NCBI GenBank assembly: GCA_025024175.1
Contig: QCXZ01000053.1
Location: 5,704,001-5,768,000 of the forward strand
From: Rhyzopertha dominica
Lineage: Eukaryota; Arthropoda; Insecta; Coleoptera; Bostrichidae
Direction of reading: 5' to 3'
DNA length: 64,000 nt
Shown here: piece by piece, positions 10,601 through 21,988 of the stretch
Layout: every line of letters begins with the position of its first letter
Position numbering within the stretch: position 1 is the first letter of the stretch
The notes under the pieces: generated by a model
The model's input: the letters and a program-made list of their open reading frames with translations, nothing else
Databases searched by the model: none
What the model was told of the DNA's origin: nothing
Translations under genes and position numbers: made by a program

Positions 10601-11131
10601 CTATCATCACTGAAACTATATATCCAGTGAATATCAATACACACGTTTTGAAAGAAAAACGTAAATTGGCAAATAGTAGAATAGTTTTTTTTACCCAGCT
10701 TCTACCTGAAATTCAAAAGAGGGTTAGTTCTAATTAGACGGAGAGAGCATAATATCAGATGGAAGATGTTTTTGAAGTCAAATTATTTTGAAATGACATT
10801 AGTTTTTCCAAAGCAATGCTTTTATTCTGAATCGACCAAATAGTCTACGGATATTCGTCACAAGCTGCGATAGAAAGCAAAGTGAATAGTTTATACTGCG
10901 ATCTAGATACGTATATTTACATATAAGACCGGATATCATTTGCATATCACTTTTTAAATATGATTTGTAAACACTGCAGTAGTAGACAAAATATTCCAAG
11001 AAGCTGGAAAATACCAGGTTGCATATATGCAGATTTACAACATTTAATTTCAACCATTGATGTTTGAAATCAAGTTAAATTTCATCTACTGCATAAAGTA
11101 ATTGCAGTGTAAAACGGTTCAGCCAAACGAT
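10601..11131. other. No gene seen
   Basis: AT-rich; a minus-strand frame (10799-11053) has no family resemblance. Confidence 0.5.
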
Positions 11132-11386
11132 TTATAACAAATGAATTTTCCTGCCTCTAACCAGAGCAACGTTTTCGTGATATACCAAACGCCTATCGGG
11201 AGGTTCGCACAAACTTATAGTGTGGGTGGATACCCAAGAGTTCTTTTGTAATGCGATGTCCTGGGAAAGCAAAAACGTGATAGGAGTGACCGTGAAGGCA
11301 GGATTCATGATCTGCTTAAAGGTCTGAAAAGCATCCTTAGTCTCTTGTAACGTATACAGGAAGGAAAAGCACAAACTTACAGACAT
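11132..11386 (-). pseudogene. Possible Ty3/Gypsy RNase H-region relic
   Basis: The 84-codon minus-strand frame contains KDAFQTFKQIMNPAFTVTP followed by LLSQDIALQ and then HTISLCEPPDRRLVYHENVALV. The order resembles the stretch after the RT domain of Ty3/Gypsy LTR polyproteins: a FxxLK helix, an Asp-containing DASxxALGAVL strand, and HPIxYxSRxLxxxERxYxTxExEaLAVV. Key residues such as the Asp of the TDAS strand are lost. No LTRs or other pol parts are recognisable nearby. The call rests on pattern similarity only and may be chance. Confidence 0.35.
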
Positions 11387-12860
11387 TTAAAACAACTTAA
11401 TGAACAGTACACATAGCTAATTACTTTACTGAGTAAAAGTAGTTAGACAGAATTTAAAGGAACGTATTTGGTAGGTACGCACAATGCAGTGAAAGAAATA
11501 AGAACGCGATTGTGCAGCGTCATAATTCCATTGTTTGTAACTAACTAATAAACAGTATCTATTATTCTTCCACTTCATCTGCACAACAATGACATAGTTT
11601 AGCCGGTTTGTAAGGTAACAAACAAAAGTGAAAACGATTACATCAAATACTACTGCTAATCTAATTATAATTATTATGTACAGTTATTAACAGTTAGATA
11701 TATGATCAAGTATGGACGCTGAGGAACAAACGTTGCACGTATGAACAACAGTTATATACAGCATGACAAATAAATTTTATTTACGTTTTATTCGCATACA
11801 AAACAATACGCCATGTTTGTTCAGAGTTTTAATAGGGTAAAGGGTAAACAGTATATTGTACCATTGAATTAAATGCGAGATGATTTCCTAAAAAACGTGG
11901 TGATTATTATTATTATTATGGAATGAGTTTTGAAGAATTTTATGTTGTTTGTGATCATGGATTCTATTACACTGCTGAATGGCTAGGTAGATTTGCAAGC
12001 CCTTAACAGTAAATTTGTGAACTAGATTTTTCTCAGTAGCCTTCTTTCAGTAACTGTAATCAAGATTCTTTGTAGAAGTATCATCTTGTGCAGGTACACC
12101 TTTGGAGATGTCTTACATCGTCTATATTTAAATTATAAGTATTGGAATAGGAATCCATAAATATGATTCTCTTTGTTTAATTTAATTTTTCTAATATAGA
12201 TATAGTCGTAACTCTTACAAATTAGTACAAGTGCTTTGGCTAGATGTGCATTACACATCTCTATACTGCTTACATTTTTACAAAATATTACAACCAATGA
12301 TCATGCNCAGTGTCCTAGATGTAAATCATGAGTCCAGAAAAAAAAACAAATGCTATTTGTAACAAAATTTCTTCTGTGCCATGTCACCTGCGTCAGAACA
12401 ATCTGTAAACAGCTGTTTCGACTTATAAGGCTTCCTCAGTATAGCTATAGTCCTAACCCAGACAATACGAACATGACATAGATCTGGCTTCCATTATATA
12501 CGCCCAAATAGGTCGATGTGTATGTGAGAATTAGAATGTGGATAACACCATGCCATCTAGTGGCAGTCTGTGGAGCCGAAGTCACACATGGTAACATAAG
12601 CAACATGTTGCGTCCATAATCTATAAAGGTCCTTTAACTGTAATTTTTAGGATTTTTTAAATACAGTTGTCAAAAAAGTAATTTAGATAAAAATAAATGC
12701 CGGATTCGAGAGTTTCGATTTTATCCATGTAATCTTTCGTCTTGGGTATAAGAAAAGTCAATTACGACGGGGTATTGTAAAGTTGTTAGCCTATTACAGA
12801 TGGGCTTAAAATTTTTAAATGAACCTTTTTGTACTGTTCCCTGAATACATTTCAGACACC
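11387..12860. other. No gene seen; one ribozyme-like string
   Basis: AT-rich sequence with a short ATT run at about 11908 and an N at 12307. On the minus strand 12415-12439 reads CTGAGGA, 13 nt, then GAAAC, reminiscent of the Penelope terminal motif seen at 27449. The intervening bases do not form a clear stem here and no Penelope coding is adjacent. Confidence 0.4.
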
Positions 12861-12869
12861 GGTTCTATA

Positions 12870-13620
12870 ATGCCTCATATCATAATTCCTGCACAAATCA
12901 AGCTGGCGCTGAACTGGCGATGGTGAGAAAGCAAGTCCTGTCAAATTATTAAAACCTGTCATTGGAACATCACTTAGCTATATGTGTGAGGGTAGTTCAC
13001 TCAGTTTATGTTTCAAAAATTTTCAAATCGGGGTAGTTTGATGCAATGGAACGCGTCACTGTTGCGGATTAATGTGCGTATATCAAAATTAAAAAACTGC
13101 GCGAAAAAACGGTTGCCGTAATTCATGGTGCATTACAGGAGCTTGCCAGAAGTCGTGTGTGGATAGTTCAACAGTAACTTGATGGAGCAAGCGTTCCAGA
13201 GCGTTGGACTAGTGTTAAAGACGACCGCAGAAGTTGGAGACCTCATACTGCTACTGACAACACTTTTGCTGCTATCGTGGCTACAATAATGGAAGAAGGC
13301 CTCATGGATAAACGAGCAATAGACAAATACTGCAAGACAAATGTATTTGTCTTCTTTGTAGAAAATGTAAATGCATGATTCCAAAAGTGTAGACGTGATA
13401 TGAAAGACAGCGGCGTAATCCTCTTGCACGATAACGCTTGATCGCATAAAGCAGTGTCAGTCAAAGGAGCTTGCGAGAAGAACATGCTGTGAAATTCTCC
13501 CACATCCCCTGTAAAGCCCTGACATTTTTCATCTAGATTTCATTTTGTTCCTCCAGTGAAAAGCAGAACTTTGAGAGTTATATGGATTAAGCTTGTGAAG
13601 TGAAACTTTTTAATGACACT
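12870..13620 (+). mobile_element. Mariner deletion derivative, copy 2 (most complete)
   Basis: This is an uninterrupted copy of the short mariner derivative. It includes 5' non-coding sequence (CCTGCACAAATCAAGCTGG), a transposase N-terminus from about 13045 and a linker DDRRSWRPHTATDNT. A deletion junction follows near 13330-13380, after which comes the ILLHDNA block (about 13420) with the second catalytic Asp, then 3' non-coding sequence with TTCTGCTTTTCACTGGAG on the complement. HDNA next to SHKAVSVK places it in mariner (DD34D). Roughly half the coding region of a 1.3-kb mariner is missing. Outer ends are estimated from where the three copies stop matching; I could not define TIR tips with confidence. 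Confidence 0.75.
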
Positions 13621-14654
13621 TCCGAAAAGTCAAAATGTATACTATGGACACAGCAGCCGGTTATTATACTCCACACAGTCAAGGCTAACTATTAGTAGTC
13701 CTGGTAAACCAGATTCTGAAATATTTTACAACTGGTCGGTTTCGTTTCAGCAAAAAGTATTAAATCGTTATTATTCTTCTGTAGTGTTTGCAACAATTCT
13801 GGTTGATGTCTAAACGTTTGGTTTCTCTTCGACTATAACAAACATTATTTGTTAAAAAAGGCAGTTCACTGCGTCCAAGAGCAAACAAAAAAGAAAACAA
13901 AACCGCAACCGCTCGCTACATTGCATTTTTCATCACATTGAAGATGACGATCCTGATCTAGTGCACTTTCACAATATGGTCTTACGTAACTGCGCTGCAT
14001 TGCGGATTGATGTGGCAAATTAGCCATTTGAATAGCTTTCGTTCTAGAATAAGAAATCAGTATTGAGAAGTTGTTTGCCTTGTGGGCAATGGTGTCCCCA
14101 TGGCGACACTGTTACCGTTTTGCTGATACGTTCACAAAAGCTAAGGACAGCAGTGGCGTCATTCAAAACATGAATTCGTAATAATATTAGACCGGAAATC
14201 GGATTAACGCGTACGCATTCGCTTATGGGTCTGTTGAACTATTAAGAACATATTTTTCTTGTATCTTGTATTGCAGTAGTTGACTATGGTTAAACAAATG
14301 TTATTCGTTGTTCAGTACTACAAGTTTCGTGCAAAAATAAAGTTCGCAAGCCAAGGGAAAAAAAGAAAAGATTGATATATTACATGTGCACAATTCTTGT
14401 CAATAAATACAGAATTAGCTTTCGAAGGTCATGTCAAAATTCCAGCACTTAAATGAAACGTAGTACTCAAATGAGCCGTATGTTTTTAAAGATTGCACTT
14501 ATGTCGTTCAATATCAAAATTGAATATCAAAAACACGTTGCCATCGCTTCGGCAGTAATGTAATGTCTTTAAATACGCCATATTTGTCAAAATGTTTCAG
14601 TAGATGAAACGCATATGGCTTTGCAGGGCTTTTATCCTTAAAAGTCAATAAATC
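13621..14654. other. No gene seen
   Basis: Mixed composition. A 66-codon plus frame at 13613-13813 overlaps the end of the mariner derivative and is unremarkable. GTCATGTCAAAATTCCAGCAC at about 14428 resembles the 5' end of the mariner derivative but stands alone. Confidence 0.45.
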
Positions 14655-15020
14655 GGTCTTTACGAAATTCTCCTTTCCATTGGAGGACCAGACCGAAATC
14701 TACAGGACTCATGTCAGGGGTGCACTGGGGATATGGGAGAAATTCACAGGAGTTCTTCTCCCAAACTCCTTTGACTGACACCGCTTTATGCGATCTATAG
14801 TTACCGTGCAAGAGGATTACGCCACTTCCGTATCTCGTCTACACTTTTGGAATCATGGATTTAAATTTTCTACAAAGAAGACAAATACATTTGTCTTTTG
14901 GTATTTGCTGTCTATTGCTTGCTTGTTCACGCAGTCTCTTCCATTATTGTAGGCACAATAGGAGCAAAAGTGTTGTCGGTAGCAGTATGAGGTCTCCAAC
15001 TTCTGTGGTCGTCTTTAACT
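14655..15020 (-). mobile_element. Mariner deletion derivative, copy 3 (truncated)
   Basis: The minus-strand match to copy 2 runs from its 3' end up to the TTGGAGACC/AAAGACGACC linker, where it stops at about 15020 against unrelated sequence. It keeps the same internal deletion junction as copy 2. Its catalytic block reads LLHGN instead of LLHDN, so the Asp is lost. Together with copies 1 and 2 this shows that an already deleted mariner was copied or moved as a family. Confidence 0.75.
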
Positions 15021-15218
15021 TTAAATCGGTCGGATATATAAATAAAATAAGATCTGAGCGTGGTTTTCGCAGAAAAAAATTCTCAAAAATTAACTAGTGT
15101 AAATTCCGAGAAAATTTTCGAATTCCGTAAATAAATCTCAAACAATACTTTTGCAACGCTCAATGCGACTTACATATGCTTTGGTTAACCATGTCTATAT
15201 CAACACCCAAACTTTTCG

Positions 15219-16437
15219 CTACTTTAGATTAATCTTAAATAACACTTCTGCTAGTTCTTTGTTTTTACCGAATATCAATACTGAGCTCTTTAAATCTTCT
15301 AAATTACGTTGATGCTGCAAAGAAGTTTGTTGCGATTGCTTTAAATCTTCATTAATCATTTTATTTGCAAAATGTATACTACTAAAGGGAAACGAAAAAC
15401 GGACCTGGGTGTCATCACCATATACATAAGAAGTACCGTACTGAACACAAGACCACAAGTTACATGAATATAGACAAAATAACATAGGTCCAAGCACAGA
15501 TCCCTGAGGCACCCCAGACGTAATAACTCCCTCTTCAGGTGCACCGAAATCCGTCACAGTATACTGCTTGCGGTTAGTATTATAATATTCAATAAGATTC
15601 ACAAAAATCCTGCATAAATGAATAATTTATAATTAGTTCTGTCTAAAGCCTTGCAAAAGTCAACCAGAACAAATGCACTAATATTCCCAACATCAACTTC
15701 ACGAATGATATCATCAATCATATCAAGAAGTGCAGTAAGACAACTACAGGGCTTCTATAAATGATTAATGCATCCAGGGCGCTTATAGAAATTATCGATT
15801 AAATCAATTTGCCGCCTCTCAGGAAAGTGACGTATACTTGTCAGCTGTCGATTTTTNAATTATATGATATATTTTAATATGAGAAATCGTCCGGGAGTGT
15901 GTATTTTCAACATATTCTGTAGTGTTTTGTGGGATACTGTCCTTTAAGGTTGCAGAAGACTCACATTTTGGATTTGTGGTGTGACATTGATCTGCAGCCT
16001 TCACTACTATCGCCGTGCATATTGTAGCTTGGTAGCAGTTACAAAAAGGCGACATGAAATATTTAGAAGTCAACGCCGCCAGCTTTGCCTGAATCGTTTA
16101 TAGAAACCCTGTATATCTTTGTCGAAATCCTGACTGTCTGAGAAGTACGATATCGTATTTAACTAGGGGACCTTTTATTTGCCGTACCACAATCTTTTCG
16201 AAGACCTTCGACATTACAGGCAAAAGCGAAATTGGACGCAGTTCATCAAAAGATGCCACTATCTTTTTTTTTGTAACGGCAAAACTTTTGCAATTTTCCA
16301 TGCGCTGGGAACGATGTTCTCCAATAAACAAGTGTTTATTAAGTGTGTCAATAGTTGGACCGCACATAAGAAGCATGTGTAGATTTATGTTGTCAGGACC
16401 GCAGGTAGTCGATTTGATTTCAGACAAGGACCTAAAT
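15219..16437 (-). pseudogene. Non-LTR retrotransposon RT pseudogene, MITE-interrupted
   Basis: Read on the minus strand from 16437, the order is correct for a Jockey/CR1-like RT. LSEIKSTTCGPDNI is followed by LRPISLLPVMSKVFEKIV and LLRQSGFRQRY, up to the MITE at 16111. Beyond the MITE (15740) the frame resumes with LTALLDMIDDI and AFVLVDFCKALDR. After a frameshift near 15603 come TSGVPQGSVLGPMLF and SYVYGDDTQV, the catalytic YxDD box at about 15408-15425. The N-terminal endonuclease and the RT C-terminus are absent. Its 5' side is fused to a truncated Tc1 element at about 16438. The identity as a non-LTR RT is secure; the clade is not. Confidence 0.8.
15747..16111 (-). mobile_element. 365-bp TA-flanked MITE
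   Basis: The ends are inverted: CAGGGCTTCTATAAATGATT at the left and CAGGGTTTCTATAAACGATT (complement) at the right, with TA at 15745-15746 and 16112-16113. Removing the element plus one TA joins the RT reading frame exactly, which fixes the boundaries. Relatives lie at 61776-62670, all in fragments. It has no coding capacity. The TA duplication and CAGGG tip suggest mobilisation by a Tc1/mariner-type transposase, though none of the elements here shares more than the first five bases. Confidence 0.85.
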
Positions 16438-17297
16438 ACAACAAAAGAAAAATCGGTTGAAGTGGGCAAAAGAACATAGAACTGGGAGTCCTGAACAATG
16501 GAACAGTGTACATTGGAGCGACGGGTCTAGATTTGAAGTTTGTGTTATTCGGCAAAAAAAATGAAATTTATCATCCAGATTGTCTGAAGAGATAATTTAA
16601 ATTTCCAACACCTATTATGATGTGGGATCAAAGTCTGCAAGTGGAGTACGAAAATTATATTTCATTGAGGGCATTGTGAACACCGAAAAGTATCTTAATA
16701 TCTTAAGTGAATCTTTGCTACCCACTAGGAACGAGTCATTGACGTCAGGAAATAATTTTGTTTTTCACCAAGATGGCACTGCATGTCATGTATCCAAAAG
16801 ATCTTTACAGTGGTTCACCGACAACAGTATTCCACTTTTATAATGGGTATCCAGTAGTCTTGACCTTTCTCCTATAGAAACTCTTTTGCACATTATGAAA
16901 AAAAACTGCGCGCAACTCCTGCCAGGTCGATTCCCGAATTAAGGCATAAACTTCAATTTATATGGGATAAGTTCACACCACAAGATTGCCAGAATTTAGT
17001 GAATGCAACGCCAAGAAGAATAACCGCTGTCATAAAAGGTAAAGGTGATGTTACTCAATGGTAGCCTTTGAAGAAATAGATTAAGCCAGTTGTTCGTAAC
17101 TCAGGTTTTCTCATGATTTGCTTCGACTTGGTAGTTAAGTAGAAATAAAATGTTTGAATTAGACAAATGAATAATTAATCAAGTGAGAAATGTTTCAAAA
17201 GTTGTGGTGAAAAATAATAGCATTACAACTCCTGTCCATTAAATACAAAAAAATAAAAAAAAATGCATCTGGGTCAATTGAAATGGGACTGGGCTCG
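16438..17297 (+). pseudogene. Tc1-like DD34E transposase, copy 1, 5'-truncated
   Basis: The 3' end ATGGGACTGGGCTCG is followed by TA (17298-17299), as in the fuller copy at 51604-52989. The coding part keeps the second catalytic Asp in FHQDGTACHVSKRS (16772) and the Glu in SLDLSPIETLLH (16877), 34 residues apart, with the tail RRITAVIKGKG to the stop near 17062. The first Asp region (16500-16620) is frameshifted and the N-terminal DNA-binding half is missing, with the element joined to the RT pseudogene at 16438. At least two in-frame stops occur after the second Asp. Inactive. Confidence 0.85.
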
Positions 17298-17299
17298 TA

Positions 17300-18508
17300 T
17301 ATCATCAAACGAAATCACTTTATAAGCTGTCCGGGTAAACCCAAGTCAACCCTCTAATAAATTTCTTCCACGGTGGACACTCAAGCACTAATTTTCGTGT
17401 CTGCAATACACAACAAAGTGATCTGACGAATTATAAGGCGCATGAGTATCATCAGTATTATATCTATTAAAGTTGCGGTTTTCTGCGTCTCGAGTTGGTT
17501 CATTAATAATCTGTTTTAGTTATACAGAGAAATTTGTCTTTTTTGAGCAACCAAAGCAAAATATTCGCTGAAACTATTTTGTATTTGCAGTTCTGTCACG
17601 TCCGGTCGCGTCTTCTTTACACCGCGAACTACCTAACCGCATATGCGGTAACTCGTGGTCAATCATCTAGTTACCTTTGTCCGTGCGTGTTCAACTTTTG
17701 TTTCTCGGACTACTAGATGTTTCCATTCATCGAACGCGTCGTAATGAGCGGATGACAAATAGACTTATAAGTGAATGTACCGTTGCTGGTCTGTGTTTGG
17801 TATCACTCAGGATTCCACAGTACGTTCCGTACGTTGCCTTTCGATATAAATTAGACGAGAAAAAGTTGTTTTTCCTGAAAACGGTTCGATCGGCAGACGG
17901 CGCACAACTGTAGTTTCTTAATGGCATTTTAATGGTATAGTTGCGTTAAACGATTGATTTTATTCCTGCAATTGCCGTAGATAATTTGCCAGTGCGAATT
18001 CATAGTTATTACTGTTTCCAAATGGAATAGATTAGCACTGATTTAAGTAATTCTAGATATTAGTTACGTTTCTAGCCGACGCGATTTCTCAAATATATTG
18101 ATTCAATACACAGCGAAAAACGGTATACCGTGTCGTTCGTGACAAGTGTTTTGATCTTTCTTTTCTTTTGTGNATTTAATTGGGTATTATCACTTTTTTT
18201 TGAAAATTACGTAAAATGAATNTTGAAGTGCATATATTTCGCACGCCATGTTAAAAAATAAAAAAAATATNTGTAGGTAGAGAATTTCAGGTCTGAAATT
18301 CGAATCTTAGCTGTCACCGCCAAAACGCTTCTACCCAAGGTTATTCAACTCGTGACGTCAAGTGTCATGTAAACATTACCGAGGAGCGTGCTGTTTAATG
18401 GTGTAGTATCATTCTTGTATTGGAAAAGCTTTTGTGTGGTGTTTATTGAAAGGACTGTGTAAGAGGTCGCACCAAAAAGTGATTTGTGTTGTTTTACAAG
18501 CATCTATT
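17300..18508. other. No gene seen
   Basis: Sequence with a GC-richer stretch at about 17590-17910 holding short frames on both strands that match nothing I know. Ambiguous bases at 18173, 18222 and 18272. The stretch upstream of 18509 could contain the 5' part of the THAP-type unit, but I see no clear promoter. Confidence 0.4.
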
Positions 18509-18702
18509 ATGTATGAAAAACAAAACAAGTGTTGTTTGGTACATGGTTATAAAAGTACTTCAGTCAGTACAGCTAACAAAATTTTTGTAACTATTCCTCG
18601 AGATTATCAACGTATGAAAAAGTTGTTTAAGGCCCCTAGACGTGATATGCCGAAATCGCAAAGTTTGCTTTTTCTGCTGTGAAGATCATCTTAATTCTTA
18701 CT
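18509..18702 (+). pseudogene. THAP-type zinc finger exon relic
   Basis: From ATG 18509 the frame reads MYEKQNKCCLVHGYKSTS, then NKIFVTIPRD, KKLFKAPRRDMPKSQSLLF. After a one-base shift in the T-run at about 18670 it continues as CCEDHLNSYC, stopping at 18702 immediately before a consensus donor GTAAGT (18703-18708). A Cys pair, a short hydrophobic FxxxP segment and a final CxxH are the order of a THAP (C2CH) finger. The usual GC in the first motif is GY here, so one zinc ligand is missing. THAP exons like this occur at the 5' end of DNA transposase genes (P-type and others) and of host genes. I cannot find the following exons. Confidence 0.5.
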
Positions 18703-18708
18703 GTAAGT

Positions 18709-21229
18709 TTTATTATTCTTTTTGGAGTTATAAATGTTTACCATTCAGTTTCCCTTTTGTTATAGCTTATAGCAAAATTATATGCGTTTTAAGTTAATAG
18801 AGTGATATGTTATAATAAAGAACGACGAAAGTTTTCTTGGATGGCATTGTGTGATGAGGAGACTATCAAGCCCGTGTATTCTAAAAAAAACAAGACTTGT
18901 GTATGTCTAGATGAACTGGCTTTCATAAAGCTACTGTTAAGATACCTGCCCCTATTAGGTCCATTGCTAATTTGGTGAACTGAAATGTACTGTTTAGTAC
19001 TACGCGCTGAAGTTAGGTAAAGCATAATATGTTTGTTGGGCTTGCTGCCTTTTGTTAGCTGTTTGAAGGAAAGCTTATTGCTGCTTGATTGGGAATAAGG
19101 CTGCTCTTAGGAAAGCTCCTAAATGCTGATGTATGTAGATACCACTGACTGATATCCGGCTCGAAGAACCATGATGTTGGTATTCACGTTTAATTTGCTA
19201 AATACGCTTTCCGATAATAACGATGATCAAGTGGACTGTATTTCTTTAACTCTTTCTATTTCCTTTTATTACAATTTTAACTTGACTTATATCTTTTCAT
19301 CAATAATAATTCATTTTTTGTTGCTTTGATTTATAAAAATTTATCTACTGCATGCAACATGCATGCAGTGTATTGTGTTTGGATGTAATTCCTAACATCT
19401 TTTGAATTTCCAGATAAAATGTGAAGACGATGTATAAAATAGAACAGTGTGGTTAAAAGACAAACAAACTGTCATTTTACATACCTTCTTAAACGTCGAG
19501 TTAATCCTTTCTTTTTTCATAAATACTTTTGATGTACATGTTGTATTTGATACGTATGGTCTTATAAAAATATTGATTTGTTCATATTATAATGTACTTT
19601 CCAGGAGATGTTCTCAGAATGAACTATTGTCGTGTTGGTCAGCTTTTTGGTAGTATATTAAGACGGTATAATTTAATGCTACTTACAAACAAAAACACTT
19701 GATTTTTCAACTATATACAATGCAGTGTTAAATTCGTTAGTTCAAAAAAGGGTCTAATTAACTTTTTCCATGCAAAAAAAACTTGACCTCGCAACTTGTT
19801 AAAAAACAGACCTCCGACGACATCTTCCTGTACATTTCAGGCTGCGCATTAGATATGAGGTGTGTATCGCACAAGTAAGTAAATGCGAATAAGCCAGTTA
19901 GGGCAAACAACAAGAATAATAGGTTACCTTGATATTGTTTTATAAATTAACAATTACTATTATAGTTTAAATGGATTATTGACAACTGTCACTGCAACAT
20001 TTATAGATTATATTTCTTTAGTAAAGAAGATACATAATAGTTTAGCCTTTCGACGGTGCCAAAGTCGGAGGTTAGGGAATTAAATTACTTGTTGTCTTGC
20101 AAAGACAGTACACCTTTCGCAAGTTTAAAGGGCGATTCCATTTTCCTACAACTTTATAGATTTTGCATGCCGGTGTTCTTGGGATCGTAGTGATGAATTC
20201 GCATTTCTCATATCAAACTTATGATGAAGAAGTAAAAATAAATTCCAGACGAAAACAACCGGTTCTACTTGAAATCTATTATCTAGGTCAACTAGAAGAA
20301 ACATCCATTTTAAATTTCCATATGTGACACTTGCATTTGCCGTAAATTGTTCTTCAGTTTGCGTGAGCCATACTGAAAGAATCCGAGTTGCCTGCGAGGC
20401 CTATGAAAGTACAAATCCACACCCAATATCACGATTCCACCCATGAGTACATTCCTATCTGATTTGCGCTACTTTCGTTTATTGTTTCGTTACATCGGAG
20501 CGATGCTGAACATTTTGCGCAACTTCTGCTTGTAATAGAGAACAGAAAAGGGAGATGCAATAATCATATGGCATTTATGTTAATTATATGTTTACGTCGT
20601 CACTAAATTGTTTCTTTGCTTTCAAAGTAATTCGTGAGCATTTCATTTGGGTGCGACTTTCTTTTTGACACGGGAAGAAAGCAATTAAAAGTTAATTGCT
20701 TTTCTTAGTATTGTGTTAAGTTCACAATAAGATACAAGCAGAGCTTTTCCTCATCCATGTTCATCATAATTAATCGATAAGCTACCTAACCTACGAGAAT
20801 CTCACAAGAAAGCTGTTGTGTGTGTATCACGCCCGTTCACACACTTTCACCGGGAACCTGTGAACAAGCCTACTACAGAAATTTCTTACCTGAGCAACTC
20901 GTCTTTTTAAACACCTGTGTAGCCTTGTCTTACGCGTACATATATGGTCACTTCAGTATGCTTAACGGCATTGCCAGGCATGCGAATAAATCATTAATTT
21001 TTCTTCTTTACACCAAAATTTTGAAACTCGTATCTGCAATTTTTAACCGTAAAGGCAATTCTTTGATAAAGTACACCGGTTCATAAACGAAAAATATAAT
21101 GTTTGATTTAGTATGATTACATATAGTTACCGACGTAACCAGAACTAATATGGTCCTTTGAGACATAATTATAGGTAAAAATGCATCCCTATGCTATGCC
21201 GTCTGCACTGCAACCAACTACAGATAGAT
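18709..21229. other. No gene seen
   Basis: AT-rich with several small frames (18810-19025 minus, 19447-19653 plus, 20820-21086 plus), none with a recognisable domain. If the THAP exon at 18509 belongs to a longer gene its other exons might lie here, but I could not identify any. Confidence 0.4.
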
Positions 21230-21988
21230 AGACTTGTACAATTTATTGCTTCTGAGTTGAGAAAATTGTAGTAACAAACTTGGGTCTTGCAAATAACTTC
21301 GGGATAAAAACCATATTCGTTATCGCTAAGTAAGAACTCCAAGTGTCTCCATTTTCCTCGTGACTAGTGATAATTCAGTTAACTGAACATGATCGCATCG
21401 AAAGTTTGATGATGATTGGTTATGTAGAAAGAAGGCGAAGTTATTCGGAAGTAGTTGCACTCTACAATGCAATTCATGAAGATCGTGAACCAATTGCCAG
21501 ATCAACAGTTATTAAAACATTGCAAAACGTTTTGACGAAACCGGCGGTGTTAAAAATCGTCAAAAACCCGGACGTCCAAAAGTTGCTACGGATGAGGAAA
21601 GTAGCTTGAATATCCTTTTAGATGTGCAAGAGAATCCCAAGTGTTCCGTACAACAGCGTGCTCTCACTCACCATATTAGCGGAAGATCTGTTCAGAAAAT
21701 TATTAAAAAAGAGAGGTTTCGTCCATACAAAATCTACTTATTACAAGAAATGAGCGAAGATAATTTCGATCGTAGGATAGAATTTTGCGAAACTGCCATG
21801 AACATGATAGATGAAGATAGAAACATTTTAAATTGGTTTATGTTTTCTGACGAAGCGATTTTTTGCCTCAATGGTAATGTGAATAGACATAATTGTAAAT
21901 ATTGATCGGATACAAATTCATGTTAAATAGAATAAGTCCACACACAACACCCTCAGAAAGTCAATGTCTGAGTCAACGTTCATGAATA
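21230..21988 (+). pseudogene. DD41D-like element A2, N-terminal half
   Basis: This is the second copy of the element at 3414: the stretch CTTGTACAATTTATTGCTTCTGAG and the following 120 bp match its TIR-proximal region, but the TIR tip is missing. The transposase starts near 21367 with QLTEHDRIESLMMIGYVERR. A frameshift near 21600 is followed by LLDVQENPKCSVQQRALT and the first catalytic Asp in FMFSDEAIFCLNGNVNRHN (about 21847), then stops. The sequence ends exactly at the TA where the DD34E element 21989-23573 is inserted. It resumes after 23575 with a piece like EYLNAIFPDR, the segment between the second and third Asp in relatives. The block carrying the second Asp is deleted. Confidence 0.7.

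Noticed and set aside
12415..12439. Third hammerhead-like motif
   Set aside because: Has CTGAGGA and GAAAC but the bases between cannot form a normal stem II with loop, and no Penelope coding is adjacent.
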